From positions 1 through 32,165 of the forward strand of contig PTKX01000014.1 of the NCBI GenBank assembly GCA_002938195.1: a stretch of 32,165 nt of DNA. Reading direction: 5' to 3'. Below the pieces are notes generated by a model, which saw nothing but the letters and a program-made list of their open reading frames with translations, was not told where the DNA came from and ran no database searches. Origin of the DNA: Alphaproteobacteria bacterium MarineAlpha5_Bin7 (GTDB taxonomy: Bacteria > Pseudomonadota > Alphaproteobacteria > HIMB59 > GCA-002718135). Shown piece by piece: positions 1 to 8,523 of this stretch. Within the stretch, counting starts at the first letter, position 1, and each line of letters opens with the position of its first letter. Both the position numbers and the translations under genes were made by a program.

Positions 1-532
1 TGTTTGTAAAGGAAAAAGATATAACAGAGAGACTTTAGAAGTAAAATATAAAGATAAATCAATTGCAGATATTCTAGAAATGACTGTTCATGAAGGATTT
101 GTTTTTTTTGATAAAATACCTTCAATAAAACAAAAATTAAAAACTTTAATGGATGTAGGTCTTGATTATATAAAAATTGGTCAATCAGCTACAACTTTAT
201 CTGGCGGGGAGGCTCAAAGAATAAAATTATCAAAAGAACTATCAAAAAGATCTACTGGAAAAACACTCTATATATTAGATGAACCAACAACTGGTCTTCA
301 TTTTGATGATGTTAAAAAACTTTTAAAAATTTTACACACTCTTGTAGATGAAGGAAATACAGTTATTGTTATAGAGCATAATTTAGATGTTATTAAAACT
401 TCAGACTATATTATTGATTTAGGGCCTGTAGGTGGAGAAAAAGGAGGTTATATAGTATTTCAAGGTAACCCAGAGGATATAATTAAAGAAAAAAAAAGCT
501 TTACAGGTAAGTATTTAAAGAATTATATCTAA
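1..532 (+). CDS. uvrA: UvrA, excinuclease ABC subunit A (C-terminal part only)
   Basis: This is the 3' end of uvrA; the reading frame is open from base 2 and the gene begins outside the window. UvrA is the damage-recognition ATPase of nucleotide excision repair and loads UvrB on damaged DNA. The visible part starts at the motif [13 protein letters not shown], next to a zinc-binding module. It then has the second ABC signature ([16 protein letters not shown], bases about 197-244), a Walker B ([13 protein letters not shown]) and the switch histidine in [12 protein letters not shown]. It ends normally near GKYLKNYI. Nothing looks degenerate. The next gene follows after 19 bases with its own strong ribosome binding site. 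Confidence 0.97.
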   Translation, partial: VCKGKRYNRETLEVKYKDKSIADILEMTVHEGFVFFDKIPSIKQKLKTLMDVGLDYIKIGQSATTLSGGEAQRIKLSKELSKRSTGKTLYILDEPTTGLHFDDVKKLLKILHTLVDEGNTVIVIEHNLDVIKTSDYIIDLGPVGGEKGGYIVFQGNPEDIIKEKKSFTGKYLKNYI

Positions 533-551
533 TTTATTTTGGAGGTAAATA

Positions 552-1163
552 ATGTCTAATATTTTACAATCTCTTAATCGGACAATAATTGCAGGTATAA
601 TATTAGCAATTATTTTTTTTCTTTTATTAATGAGTGTATGGCCTGGAAGCAGTGGTTGGTTTTCAGATAAATATTTTTGGAGCGCTTTCTTTAGGTACTT
701 ACATGTACTCTCAGGAGTTATGTGGATAGGATTACTATGGTATTTTAATTTTGTACAAATACCTAACATGCCAAATATTCCTGACGATCAAAAACCTGCT
801 ATAGGAAAAGTAATAGCTCCTGCTGCACTTTTTTGGTTTAGATGGGCTGCTTTAGCTACAATAATCACAGGCTTAATAGTTGCTTACTTAAATGAATATA
901 TACATTATGCATTAAGCTTAGGTTTAATGGGTGGTGATCCTAAAAGTATTACTATTGGAGTTGGAATGTGGTTAGGAATAATAATGGCATATAATGTTTG
1001 GATGGTAATTTGGCCTAATCAAAAAAAGGCTTTAGGAATAATAAATGTAGACAAAGATGAAAAAGCAAAATCTGCAAGAACAGCAATGCTATTCTCTAGA
1101 ACTAATACTTTATTATCTATTCCAATGCTTTTATCAATGGTGTTTGCACAAAATTTAGCTTAA
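552..1163 (+). CDS. PuuD-like membrane protein (urate hydroxylase N-terminal domain family, DUF989)
   Basis: A 203-residue membrane protein with about four hydrophobic segments (roughly residues 10-30, 45-68, 90-112 and 130-153) and a fifth at the C-terminus. The segment RYLHVLSGVMWIGLLWYFNF, with histidine and tryptophan in the membrane, is typical of the membrane domain of PuuD, a bacterial urate hydroxylase. Classical PuuD carries a C-terminal cytochrome c domain; here there is none, and no CxxCH motif. It may be a stand-alone DUF989 protein of unknown activity. A strong Shine-Dalgarno (GGAGG, 541-545) lies 6 bases before the ATG. Its stop is 2 bases from the stop of secF on the other strand. 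The family assignment is fairly sure; urate as substrate is not shown. Confidence 0.8.
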   Translation: MSNILQSLNRTIIAGIILAIIFFLLLMSVWPGSSGWFSDKYFWSAFFRYLHVLSGVMWIGLLWYFNFVQIPNMPNIPDDQKPAIGKVIAPAALFWFRWAALATIITGLIVAYLNEYIHYALSLGLMGGDPKSITIGVGMWLGIIMAYNVWMVIWPNQKKALGIINVDKDEKAKSARTAMLFSRTNTLLSIPMLLSMVFAQNLA

Positions 1164-1165
1164 AT

Positions 1166-2053
1166 TTAATCTTCTTCTTGCGGTCTAAACTTAAATAATA
1201 ACAAAGTTGGGACCGCAACGAAAATTGACGAATAAGTACCAATTAAAACTCCAACAATCATCGTTAATGCGAAAGGTTTGATTACATCTCCTCCGAATAT
1301 ATAAAGAGTAGATAAAGCGATAAGTGTCGTTAAACTAGTCATAATAGTACGTGACAATGTGTTATTAATAGATAAATTAAATAAATTAACTAAATCTAAT
1401 TTTTTATACTTACGCAGATTCTCTCTAACTCTATCAAATATAACAACGGTATCATTTATAGAATAACCTGCAATGGTAAGAATAGCAGCAATGCTTGCTA
1501 ATGAAAATTCTATATTAAAAAGAGATAAGAAACCTAAAGTAAATAAAACATCATGCGTTAAAGCAACTACTGCTCCAAAACCAAATTGCCATTCAAAACG
1601 TAACCATATGTATATTAATATAGCTATTAATGCAAAAGATACAGCTTGTAATCCTTTCCACAATAGTTCTGAACTTATTGTTGGTCCAACAAATTCTGTT
1701 CTACGGAATTCTTCTACTTTATCAGCTATTAATATTTTTACTTGATTAATTGTGGTCATACTTTCAGAATTAGAATCATTTTGTAAGCGAATAATAATAG
1801 TATTTGAATCTCCAAATTCTTGTAATGAAACATCATTAAATTCTGGGTTAAGTATTTTCCTTAGCTCAGCAATATTTGAATTATTTGTTTTAATTTCTAT
1901 TAACGTGCCACCTCGAAAATCTATACCTAAATTTAGACCTTTAAATGAAATTAATACAATTGAAAAAAATATAAAAATTACTGATAAAAGCATCATAATT
2001 TTCCTTTTATCCATAAATTCATAGTTAGTATCTATTGGTATAATTTTTCTCAT
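1166..2053 (-). CDS. secF: SecF, protein translocase accessory subunit
   Basis: SecF pairs with SecD in the inner membrane and uses the proton gradient to help proteins complete export after SecYEG/SecA. The protein has an N-terminal membrane helix, the SecF hallmark LNLGIDFRGGTLIEI near residue 45, a periplasmic domain, and a five-helix membrane bundle. The bundle contains GYSINDTVVIFDRVREN (about residue 200), the conserved RND-type segment. Length about 295 is normal. The frame opens with a TTG at 2059, but the ATG at 2053 two codons later is the likelier start. It follows secD by a few bases, so yajC-secD-secF is one operon. Confidence 0.96.
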   Translation of the reverse strand: MRKIIPIDTNYEFMDKRKIMMLLSVIFIFFSIVLISFKGLNLGIDFRGGTLIEIKTNNSNIAELRKILNPEFNDVSLQEFGDSNTIIIRLQNDSNSESMTTINQVKILIADKVEEFRRTEFVGPTISSELLWKGLQAVSFALIAILIYIWLRFEWQFGFGAVVALTHDVLFTLGFLSLFNIEFSLASIAAILTIAGYSINDTVVIFDRVRENLRKYKKLDLVNLFNLSINNTLSRTIMTSLTTLIALSTLYIFGGDVIKPFALTMIVGVLIGTYSSIFVAVPTLLLFKFRPQEED

Positions 2054-2060
2054 AAGCAAA

Positions 2061-3614
2061 TTACGTCAATTTAATTTCTTTATTTTTTGAAAAACTAAAC
2101 CATAGATGTATTAAAAAATTAGTAAACATTATTGCAGTAAACATAGAAGCTAATACACCTAGAGATAATGTGATTGAAAATCCTTTTATAGGACCAGATC
2201 CAAAAACAAATAGAAGAAGAGCTGCTATGAGAGTAGTAATATTTGCATCTAAAATTGTAGATATTGCACGTTGGAATCCATTTTTTACAGATATCATAAA
2301 TTTATTATTCTTATTTAATTCTTCTTTAATTCTTTCAAAAACTAAAACGTTTGCATCAACTGCCATCCCAATAGTTAATACGATACCAGCAATACCTGGC
2401 AGGGTTAATGTAGCCCCAATTAAACTTAGTAACGAAATAATTATAAATAAATTTGCTATTAAAGATATGTTGGCTAAAAATCCAAAAACTCCATAAATTG
2501 CAATCATAAATATACAAACACACATCATTCCAATAATAGCTGCAATTTTACCTGAAGAAATTGAATCTGCCCCTAAACCAGGGCCAACCGATCTTTCTTC
2601 TATAATTTTTAATGGTGCTGGTAACGCTCCTGCTCTTAATAAAACTGCCAAATCAGTAGCTTCTTGACTAGAAAAATTACCTGTAATAATTCCGGAACCG
2701 CCGGTAATTGCTGATCTGATAACTGGAGCAGTTATTACAACTCCATCTAAAATAACAGCAAATCTTTTTCCAATATTTTCTGTAGTAGCTTTTCCAAATT
2801 TTTGAGCACCTGTTGTATCAAATCTAAACGATACTGCATGACCTTCACTTGGATCAAAGGAAGGATTTGCATCAACTAAATTTTCCCCTCCTACGCTAGA
2901 TTTTTTTTCTACTAAGTATTGAATGTCTGGATTTTCATAATCTGAAACAATTATTTTACCAAATGGTGCTTTATTTGTCTTTAAAGCAGCAGTATTTTCA
3001 TCATCAACCATATGAAATGTTAATTTAGCAGTTTTGCCTAATAAATCTTTGATTCTTTCCGGATCTTTCACCCCTGGTAATTGTAACAAGATTCTACTTT
3101 TCCCAGATTTTTGTATTAATGGCTCTTTAGTACCTGATTCATCAATACGTTTTCTAACTATTTCTAATGATTGCTTTATTGCCGACTCTTGGATTCTTTT
3201 TTTAAAATTATCATTAAGTATTACTTTCATTTTGTTATTGTTAATAACAACGTCGATATCACGATAATTTGAAATTAATTCGTTTCTTATCTCATTAATA
3301 GATTGACTATTTTCATATGTAAATTCAATATAATCACTTTTAGAAACAATATTAACAAAATTTGTCTTTTCATTTCTAGAAATAATTCTAACAGTATCAC
3401 TAATATTTTCAAACTCTTCTTTTAATAATACATCTGACTCAACTTGTAATAATAAGTAAGAACCTCCTTGCAAATCAAGACCAAGATTAATTTTATTTTG
3501 TAAATACCAATTAGAAGAATCTTCAGAATAAATAATTGAAGGAATGGTAAATATAATTCCTAAAATAACTACAAATATTACAGTTACAGATTTCCACAAG
3601 GGATAATTTTTCAT
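2061..3614 (-). CDS. secD: SecD, protein translocase accessory subunit
   Basis: Large subunit of the SecDF export motor, 517 residues. A membrane helix (about residues 8-28) is followed by the conserved NLGLDLQGGSYLLLQ, the periplasmic P1 head domain, and the QLPGVKDPERIKDLLGKTAKL block. A C-terminal bundle of about five helices contains GMAVDANVLVFERIKEEL, the proton-path segment. The P1 region has long charged runs rich in lysine and asparagine, as expected in AT-rich genomes. It starts 3 bases after the stop of yajC and ends 7 bases before the preferred secF start, so the three are co-transcribed. Confidence 0.97.
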   Translation of the reverse strand: MKNYPLWKSVTVIFVVILGIIFTIPSIIYSEDSSNWYLQNKINLGLDLQGGSYLLLQVESDVLLKEEFENISDTVRIISRNEKTNFVNIVSKSDYIEFTYENSQSINEIRNELISNYRDIDVVINNNKMKVILNDNFKKRIQESAIKQSLEIVRKRIDESGTKEPLIQKSGKSRILLQLPGVKDPERIKDLLGKTAKLTFHMVDDENTAALKTNKAPFGKIIVSDYENPDIQYLVEKKSSVGGENLVDANPSFDPSEGHAVSFRFDTTGAQKFGKATTENIGKRFAVILDGVVITAPVIRSAITGGSGIITGNFSSQEATDLAVLLRAGALPAPLKIIEERSVGPGLGADSISSGKIAAIIGMMCVCIFMIAIYGVFGFLANISLIANLFIIISLLSLIGATLTLPGIAGIVLTIGMAVDANVLVFERIKEELNKNNKFMISVKNGFQRAISTILDANITTLIAALLLFVFGSGPIKGFSITLSLGVLASMFTAIMFTNFLIHLWFSFSKNKEIKLT

Positions 3615-3617
3615 TAA

Positions 3618-3974
3618 TTATTTTTCTTTTTTATTAAATAAACCAGAAAATAGATTAGATTTACTACCTTTGCTATCATTATTAGTGGGTTTAGCTTCTT
3701 TCGATTTCTCAGAACTGATATATATATCTGTAATCATACCTGGAGCAATTTTAATCTCAACATTTTCTGAAATTTGAAGTAAAATTTCTTTATTGTCATT
3801 AACTTTATTAATTGTTCCTATAATACCGCCAGATGTAATAATTTTATCACCTCTGCGTAAATTATTAATCATTTCTCGATGTTGTTTAACTTTTCTCTGT
3901 TGCGGTCTAATTAACAAAATATAAAAAACACCAAAAATTAAAATAAGTGGTAAAAAAGCTCCAATTTGTTCCAT
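3618..3974 (-). CDS. yajC: YajC, preprotein translocase subunit
   Basis: Small inner-membrane protein (118 residues) that associates with SecDF. It has one N-terminal membrane helix (about residues 4-22), then the family motif RPQQRKVKQHREMINNLRRG, and the KIITSGGIIGTI strand region of the YajC fold. The last 30 residues are a charged, low-complexity tail (rich in Ser, Lys, Asn), longer than the family core. It is the first gene of the yajC-secD-secF operon and is divergent from the DUF815 gene across 81 bases of AT-rich spacer, where I could not assign a convincing promoter. Confidence 0.95.
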   Translation of the reverse strand: MEQIGAFLPLILIFGVFYILLIRPQQRKVKQHREMINNLRRGDKIITSGGIIGTINKVNDNKEILLQISENVEIKIAPGMITDIYISSEKSKEAKPTNNDSKGSKSNLFSGLFNKKEK

Positions 3975-4055
3975 AAATAATAATACAATAATTTAATTTG
4001 TGGATTTACTTATACTGTGTAAAAGAAAAATGCAATTATAGTTCTTTGATAAAAA

Positions 4056-4859
4056 ATGAGCATTTATACATTATTTACTGTTAAATTTTATCTAAATAAA
4101 TACATTTCTTTTATATGGGGGTCTAATAACCGCATAAAACCAATTATTAATTTTCAGTCATTAAATTATGATCTTTTATCAGGAATAGAAAGGCAAAAAA
4201 AGACACTCCTAGAAAATACTAATAATTTTGCAAAAGGCAACTTTACAAATAATGCTTTACTCTGGGGAAGTAGAGGAAATGGCAAAAGTTCATTGATAAA
4301 ATCATTATTTATAAAATTATCTTTAGAATTTGATAATTTAAGATTAATTCAATTAAATAAAGAAAATATTAAATTAATAAGTAATATTTATGATTTTGCG
4401 AAAAAAAATAATAAATATAGATTTATAATATTTATAGATGATTTATCTTTTGAAAAAATAGATAATGAATATAAGATAATAAAATCAACATTAGATGGAA
4501 GCTTGCAATATCAACCCAAGAATATCATTTTATATGTAACCTCAAACAGAAGACATTTGATGCCTAGAGATATGATTGATAATGAAAGGTCTTCTGCTAT
4601 ACATACCGATGAAAGTGTTGAAGAGAAAATAAGTCTCAGTGATAGATTTGGTCTGTGGATTGGTTTCCATAATTTATCCCAAGACGATTATTTAAATATT
4701 ATAAAAAAATATTCTAATTATTATAATATTCCTCTGGAAGAAAAAGAATTGCAAGATAGCATTAAGTGGAGTTTGCAGAGAGGTAATAGAACAGGTAGAA
4801 CAGCATGGCAATATGTAATTGAAATAGCTGCTAAAAAAAATTTAAAGATTAGTTTTTAA
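4056..4859 (+). CDS. DUF815 family AAA+ ATPase
   Basis: A 267-residue P-loop ATPase of the DUF815 family, function unknown. The Walker A is LLWGSRGNGKSSLIKS (about residues 69-84) and the Walker B is RFIIFIDDLSFE (about 123-134). The family block PRDMIDNE, followed by EEKISLSDRFGLWIGFHN, is well conserved and carries the sensor/arginine region. The C-terminus RGNRTGRTAWQYV is also typical. The gene commonly sits beside yajC-secDF in alphaproteobacteria, as here. No clear Shine-Dalgarno precedes the ATG. Its last 18 bases overlap the 3' end of the permease gene on the other strand, so the two transcripts are antisense to each other there. Confidence 0.9.
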   Translation: MSIYTLFTVKFYLNKYISFIWGSNNRIKPIINFQSLNYDLLSGIERQKKTLLENTNNFAKGNFTNNALLWGSRGNGKSSLIKSLFIKLSLEFDNLRLIQLNKENIKLISNIYDFAKKNNKYRFIIFIDDLSFEKIDNEYKIIKSTLDGSLQYQPKNIILYVTSNRRHLMPRDMIDNERSSAIHTDESVEEKISLSDRFGLWIGFHNLSQDDYLNIIKKYSNYYNIPLEEKELQDSIKWSLQRGNRTGRTAWQYVIEIAAKKNLKISF

Positions 4860-5585
4860 TTTCTGTTCTAATTTTCTAACTAAAAAAGAAATAATTAATA
4901 TTAAAATTAAATACTCTAAAACAAGAAAAGAATAGATTTCTAGAGGTCTATATACGGATACTACTAACTCATTAGCTTTACGAGTTAAATCTGCTAGACC
5001 AAGTATTGAAACTAAAGAAGACATTTTTAAAACATAAACAAATTGATTGCCTATCGCAGGAAGAATAATTCTTAAAGCTTGTGGAAATATAATAAATCTC
5101 ATTTCCTGAAATTTATTTAATCCAATAGATTTACCTGCATCTTTTTGGCCTTTAGAAACTGATTGTAAACCTGCTCGAAAAATTTCAGCTTCAAAAGCTG
5201 AGTCACTTAATGATAAAGATATGATACCTGCAATAAAAGGGCCAAAGCTGATACCAAATAATACTGGCAAACCATAATAAACCCACAATAATAAAACCAA
5301 TAATGGAATTGACCTAAAAATCTCAATATAGATTGTATTAGTCCACTTAAATATTTTGTAATTACTTAGACTTAATAGTGAGATTAAAAATCCTAAAATT
5401 AATGAAAAAAAAATAGAAAAAATAGAGATTAATACAGTAATTGACAAGCCGCTTAATAGAAATTGCAAATTAGAATAACCATTTTCTAAGCTAGGATTTA
5501 AAACGTACCATCCCCAATTGTAATTGCTATTACAACTAGTTAAAAAAAAGACTAAAAATATAATAGTTAAATACTTCACATACAT
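4842..5585 (-). CDS. Amino-acid-type ABC transporter permease (HisM/GlnP family)
   Basis: Inner-membrane permease of a polar amino acid type importer, 247 residues, about five membrane helices after the N-terminus. The EAA loop that contacts the ATPase is visible as EIFRAGLQSVSKGQKDAGKS followed by IGLNKFQEMRFIIFPQALR (about residues 139-174). The N-terminus is odd: a short hydrophobic segment ending in FFLTSCNSNYNWGWY looks like a lipoprotein signal, although this is an integral membrane subunit. The adjacent binding protein gene lies upstream (51 bases) in the same direction. No ATPase gene is present in the window, so the complex must take its ATPase from elsewhere. Confidence 0.9.
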   Translation of the reverse strand: MYVKYLTIIFLVFFLTSCNSNYNWGWYVLNPSLENGYSNLQFLLSGLSITVLISIFSIFFSLILGFLISLLSLSNYKIFKWTNTIYIEIFRSIPLLVLLLWVYYGLPVLFGISFGPFIAGIISLSLSDSAFEAEIFRAGLQSVSKGQKDAGKSIGLNKFQEMRFIIFPQALRIILPAIGNQFVYVLKMSSLVSILGLADLTRKANELVVSVYRPLEIYSFLVLEYLILILIISFLVRKLEQKLKTNL

Positions 5586-5636
5586 ATTATAACATAGATA
5601 AAAAAGGTAAAAAAAAATATATATAAAATATGATAG

Positions 5637-6413
5637 TTATAAACTTTTTAAGTTATACTTATTCATCATTAATTCAAAGAATCCTTGAGATTTTTTAATT
5701 TCAATCCAGTGATTAAGATAATTGATTAATATTTGATCATCTTGAGGAACTAACCATGCCAATGGAGTTGGATATTTAGGTTCTTTGACTGGAATAATAG
5801 CCATTTCAGGATAAGTTTCTACAAGAGTAGCGGCTTCAATATTGGATGTTATATGAACCTCAGCCCTTCCTGCTAAAACTTCTTGAAAATCTCTAGCAGG
5901 TGATTCAATTATTTTTAAACTTGCTTTAGGAAAGATTTGTTTTGCTTGTTGTTCTTGGGTAGTGCCAAGAGTCACAGCTACTTTGACTCCAGTTTTATTA
6001 ATATCTTCCCAGGATTGAAATTTTTGTAAATTTTTTTTTAGCGTTAAAGGCACTGTGGCTAGCTTAAAGTATGAATTTGTATAGCCTGTAGATAAAGCTC
6101 TTTTAGCACTTAAAGAGGCGCTGGTAGAAATATCATATTTATTAGACATGATACCATTAACTAGTGTTTTCCATTCAGTCGGAACAAATGTAACTTTTAC
6201 ACCCATATCTTTCCCTAGTTCTTTGACTATATCAATTTCAAAGCCATCATATTCATTTGTAGAAGGATTTTTAATTGTCATAGGATTCCAGTCTCCAGTG
6301 GTACCCACTCTAATTTCCCCATTTTCAAGTATAGATTGAAGACGAGATTCAGCAAAAGCATTGTTAAAAAATAACAAAAATATAAAAAAACAAATAAATT
6401 TAGTATTTTTCAT
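5637..6413 (-). CDS. ABC transporter substrate-binding protein, family 3 (PheC-like)
   Basis: A periplasmic solute-binding protein of 258 residues with a signal peptide cleaved after about residue 21 (FFNNAFA-ES). The start of the mature protein, LENGEIRVGTTGDWNPMT, is the SBP family 3 signature. VTLGTTQEQQAK and the AEVHITSNIEAATLV block resemble the cyclohexadienyl dehydratase (PheC) branch. Most members near permeases are amino-acid binding proteins, so binding for transport is the likelier role; dehydratase activity cannot be excluded from sequence alone. It is the first gene of a two-gene unit with the permease, which lies 51 AT-rich bases downstream. Confidence 0.88.
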   Translation of the reverse strand: MKNTKFICFFIFLLFFNNAFAESRLQSILENGEIRVGTTGDWNPMTIKNPSTNEYDGFEIDIVKELGKDMGVKVTFVPTEWKTLVNGIMSNKYDISTSASLSAKRALSTGYTNSYFKLATVPLTLKKNLQKFQSWEDINKTGVKVAVTLGTTQEQQAKQIFPKASLKIIESPARDFQEVLAGRAEVHITSNIEAATLVETYPEMAIIPVKEPKYPTPLAWLVPQDDQILINYLNHWIEIKKSQGFFELMMNKYNLKSL

Positions 6414-6529
6414 ATATTTACAAACTAATCAGTTATTTAAAAATATCAAGAAATAAAATAATAAATTTCAAAAAAAATACAAAAAGTTAATAGTTGATAT
6501 AAGTTTATAGTCTATAAGAGAAGGGAAAT

Positions 6530-6817
6530 ATGTACGCCTATCTTATTGCTCAAATTAATGTTACAAATGAAGATTCTTATCAAGAGTATTTAAAAAAAGT
6601 TACAACTATTGTAGAAAAATATGGGGGTAAATATATAGTTAGAGCTGGTAAATTTAAAACTGTATTAGGCAAATGGGATTATAAAAGAAATGTTATTATT
6701 AAATTTCCATCTTATGAGATTGCACTAAAATGGTACAATTCTGAAGAGTATTTACCGGTTAAAAAAATAAGAGAAGATAATTCAATAGGTAATGTAATTA
6801 TAATTGAAGGGAATTAG
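6530..6817 (+). CDS. DUF1330 family protein
   Basis: A 95-residue soluble protein of the DUF1330 family, which has a ferredoxin-like (dimeric alpha-beta barrel) fold and no established function. It begins MYAYLIAQINVTNEDSYQEY, and shows the GGKYIVRAGKFKTVLG centre and FPSYEIALKWYNSEEY, all typical of the family. A good ribosome binding site (AGAAGGG, 6519-6525) precedes the ATG. Its stop codon overlaps the FKBP gene's stop by 4 bases (sequence TTAG). It is monocistronic and divergent from the binding protein gene across 116 bases. Confidence 0.88.
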   Translation: MYAYLIAQINVTNEDSYQEYLKKVTTIVEKYGGKYIVRAGKFKTVLGKWDYKRNVIIKFPSYEIALKWYNSEEYLPVKKIREDNSIGNVIIIEGN

Positions 6818-7596
6818 AGCTTTTCAAGACTATTACCCTTCTCTGACCATTTATCTATTCCTCCTCTTAAAGAGTATATATTTTTCATTCCTAAATTTTC
6901 TATAAGACCATTAGCTAAAATTGATGATATATCACCACTTTGACTGATTAAAACAACATAATCATTATCATTAGATATTAGTTTATACTGGCTTATAAAA
7001 TTTGCATTCATATTACCTTTGCTGTCAAAAGCTTGAATATGCTTTGAATTTTGAATTATGCCGCTTTCTAATATTTGTTTTTTAGTCCTGATATCTATTA
7101 ATATAAATTTCTTACCTGATTTTTGTATTATTTTTTCATTTAGTAAATCTTTCAAAGAATAATGATCAATTAAGATATATTGATGAGGCTCAATATTCAA
7201 AATTTCAATATCAAATATTAAAAAAGAGTTAGGTGGAATGAGATGCTTTACTCCAGTATCTCCATAAGCTAAATTTGGAGGAATTTTAATTTTTCTTTTT
7301 CCACCAATTTTTATATCAATTAAACCAATTTCCCAGCCTTTAATTACTTGCCTTAACCCATATTGAAATTTTAATGGTCGATTTCTTTTATAACTATTAT
7401 CAAACTCCGTTCCGTCCTCAAGTGTGCCAATGTAATGTGCGGTAACTTTATAATGATTTTGAATTGAAATACCCGAACCTGGTATATCAAAAATTGTTAT
7501 AATATTATCATATTCATTTTCTGTGTTACTTTGATTTAGAGAAGTGCACGAAAATAAAAAGAATAATAATATCAAGCAATAAAATAACTTAATCAT
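6814..7596 (-). CDS. Lipoprotein with FKBP prolyl isomerase domain fused to a degenerate rhodanese domain
   Basis: About 260 residues if started at the ATG at 7596; the frame is open to a TTG at 7644, but 7596 places a proper signal (MIKLFYCLILLFFLFSCTS) at the N-terminus with lipobox FSC. The first domain is FKBP-type peptidyl-prolyl isomerase: HYIGTLEDGTEFDNSY, VIKGWEIGL, AYGDTG and IPPNSFLIFDIEIL are intact. The second domain is rhodanese-like: it has FILIDIRTKKQI and the ending IYSLRGGIDKW, but the expected active-site cysteine is replaced (VVLISQSGD, where C-x-S-G is usual). It is probably an envelope folding factor with a non-catalytic binding module. It overlaps the upstream EamA gene by 8 bases, suggesting translational coupling. 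Confidence 0.86.
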   Translation of the reverse strand: MIKLFYCLILLFFLFSCTSLNQSNTENEYDNIITIFDIPGSGISIQNHYKVTAHYIGTLEDGTEFDNSYKRNRPLKFQYGLRQVIKGWEIGLIDIKIGGKRKIKIPPNLAYGDTGVKHLIPPNSFLIFDIEILNIEPHQYILIDHYSLKDLLNEKIIQKSGKKFILIDIRTKKQILESGIIQNSKHIQAFDSKGNMNANFISQYKLISNDNDYVVLISQSGDISSILANGLIENLGMKNIYSLRGGIDKWSEKGNSLEKL

Positions 7597-8458
7597 TAAT
7601 TTGTTTATATTGAGAAGGAATTGAAAGAATTCCACTAAAAACAATTAAAACTGCCCCAGAAAGAGCTAGAAAGTTAAGATATTCTCCAAAGACAAAAAAA
7701 CCAATTAAACAGGAATATAAAATTTGGATATAGACTAAACAAAAAATAGAAGAATAGTATTTTTGAGACCTTTGGAATGCAATTGTCATAATTAACATTG
7801 CAGAATTAATTAATATTGATGAAATAAATATTAATATAAAAACATTAAAATTTATTTTTAAAGGATCATAAATAAACAAAATAAAAGACATTAAATGTAC
7901 AACAATTCCTCCATAAACAAAAAAACCAATAGGCGAAGTAATCTGGTTATATTTATTAACTAAAACAGTAGTAGCAGTAATAAGAAACGTACTAAAAATA
8001 ACCAATAAGAAAAATGGATTAAATGTATCAAATCCTGGTTGAATAACAAACAAAACTCCGATTAAACCAAAAAATAATGAAATTATTAAATATAAATTAA
8101 TTTTTTCTCTAAGAAGTAGAAAGCCATAAAAGCTTGCTATAATAGGAGCTGACATGTTTAGAGTAGTATATTCAGGTAGAGACATATTTTTTAATGCAAT
8201 AAAAGTTATAAATGGCATGGGAGCAAAAATAAAAGATCTAAGTAATGGAATAAAGTAATTTGTAGATTTTAATTTTGCTTTAAAATTCCTTGTAATTAGT
8301 AAATATAATGGAACACACAAATATACTGGAGATCCATAAAATACAAAATGATAAAAAGTAATTCCTAGAGGTGACAAATAATTTATTATTGCATCATTTA
8401 TAACAAAAAATAAAGAACCTGAAACAATAAGAAAAGAACTAATTAATATATTTTTCAT
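7589..8458 (-). CDS. EamA/DMT family transporter
   Basis: An inner-membrane transporter of the drug/metabolite transporter superfamily, 289 residues, about ten hydrophobic helices in two EamA repeats (residues about 8-140 and 150-280). Features include the PLPEYTTLNMSAPII segment (helix 3-4 region), GVLFVIQPG at the end of repeat one, and GAVLIVFSGILS at the end of repeat two. The substrate is unknown; relatives export amino acids or small metabolites. The downstream lipoprotein gene starts inside its 3' end. The 65-base spacer upstream of its ATG holds no clear terminator from the aminotransferase side. Confidence 0.86.
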   Translation of the reverse strand: MKNILISSFLIVSGSLFFVINDAIINYLSPLGITFYHFVFYGSPVYLCVPLYLLITRNFKAKLKSTNYFIPLLRSFIFAPMPFITFIALKNMSLPEYTTLNMSAPIIASFYGFLLLREKINLYLIISLFFGLIGVLFVIQPGFDTFNPFFLLVIFSTFLITATTVLVNKYNQITSPIGFFVYGGIVVHLMSFILFIYDPLKINFNVFILIFISSILINSAMLIMTIAFQRSQKYYSSIFCLVYIQILYSCLIGFFVFGEYLNFLALSGAVLIVFSGILSIPSQYKQIND

Positions 8459-8523
8459 TGATGTTTAGAATAATGGTTTAGTTTATTGAGTAGTAACAAG
8501 CAATACTATTATAGAAATTAATT

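Noticed and set aside
1473-2024. Open frames antisense to secF
   Set aside because: They are shadows of the AT-rich secF codons; they have no start signals or recognisable features.
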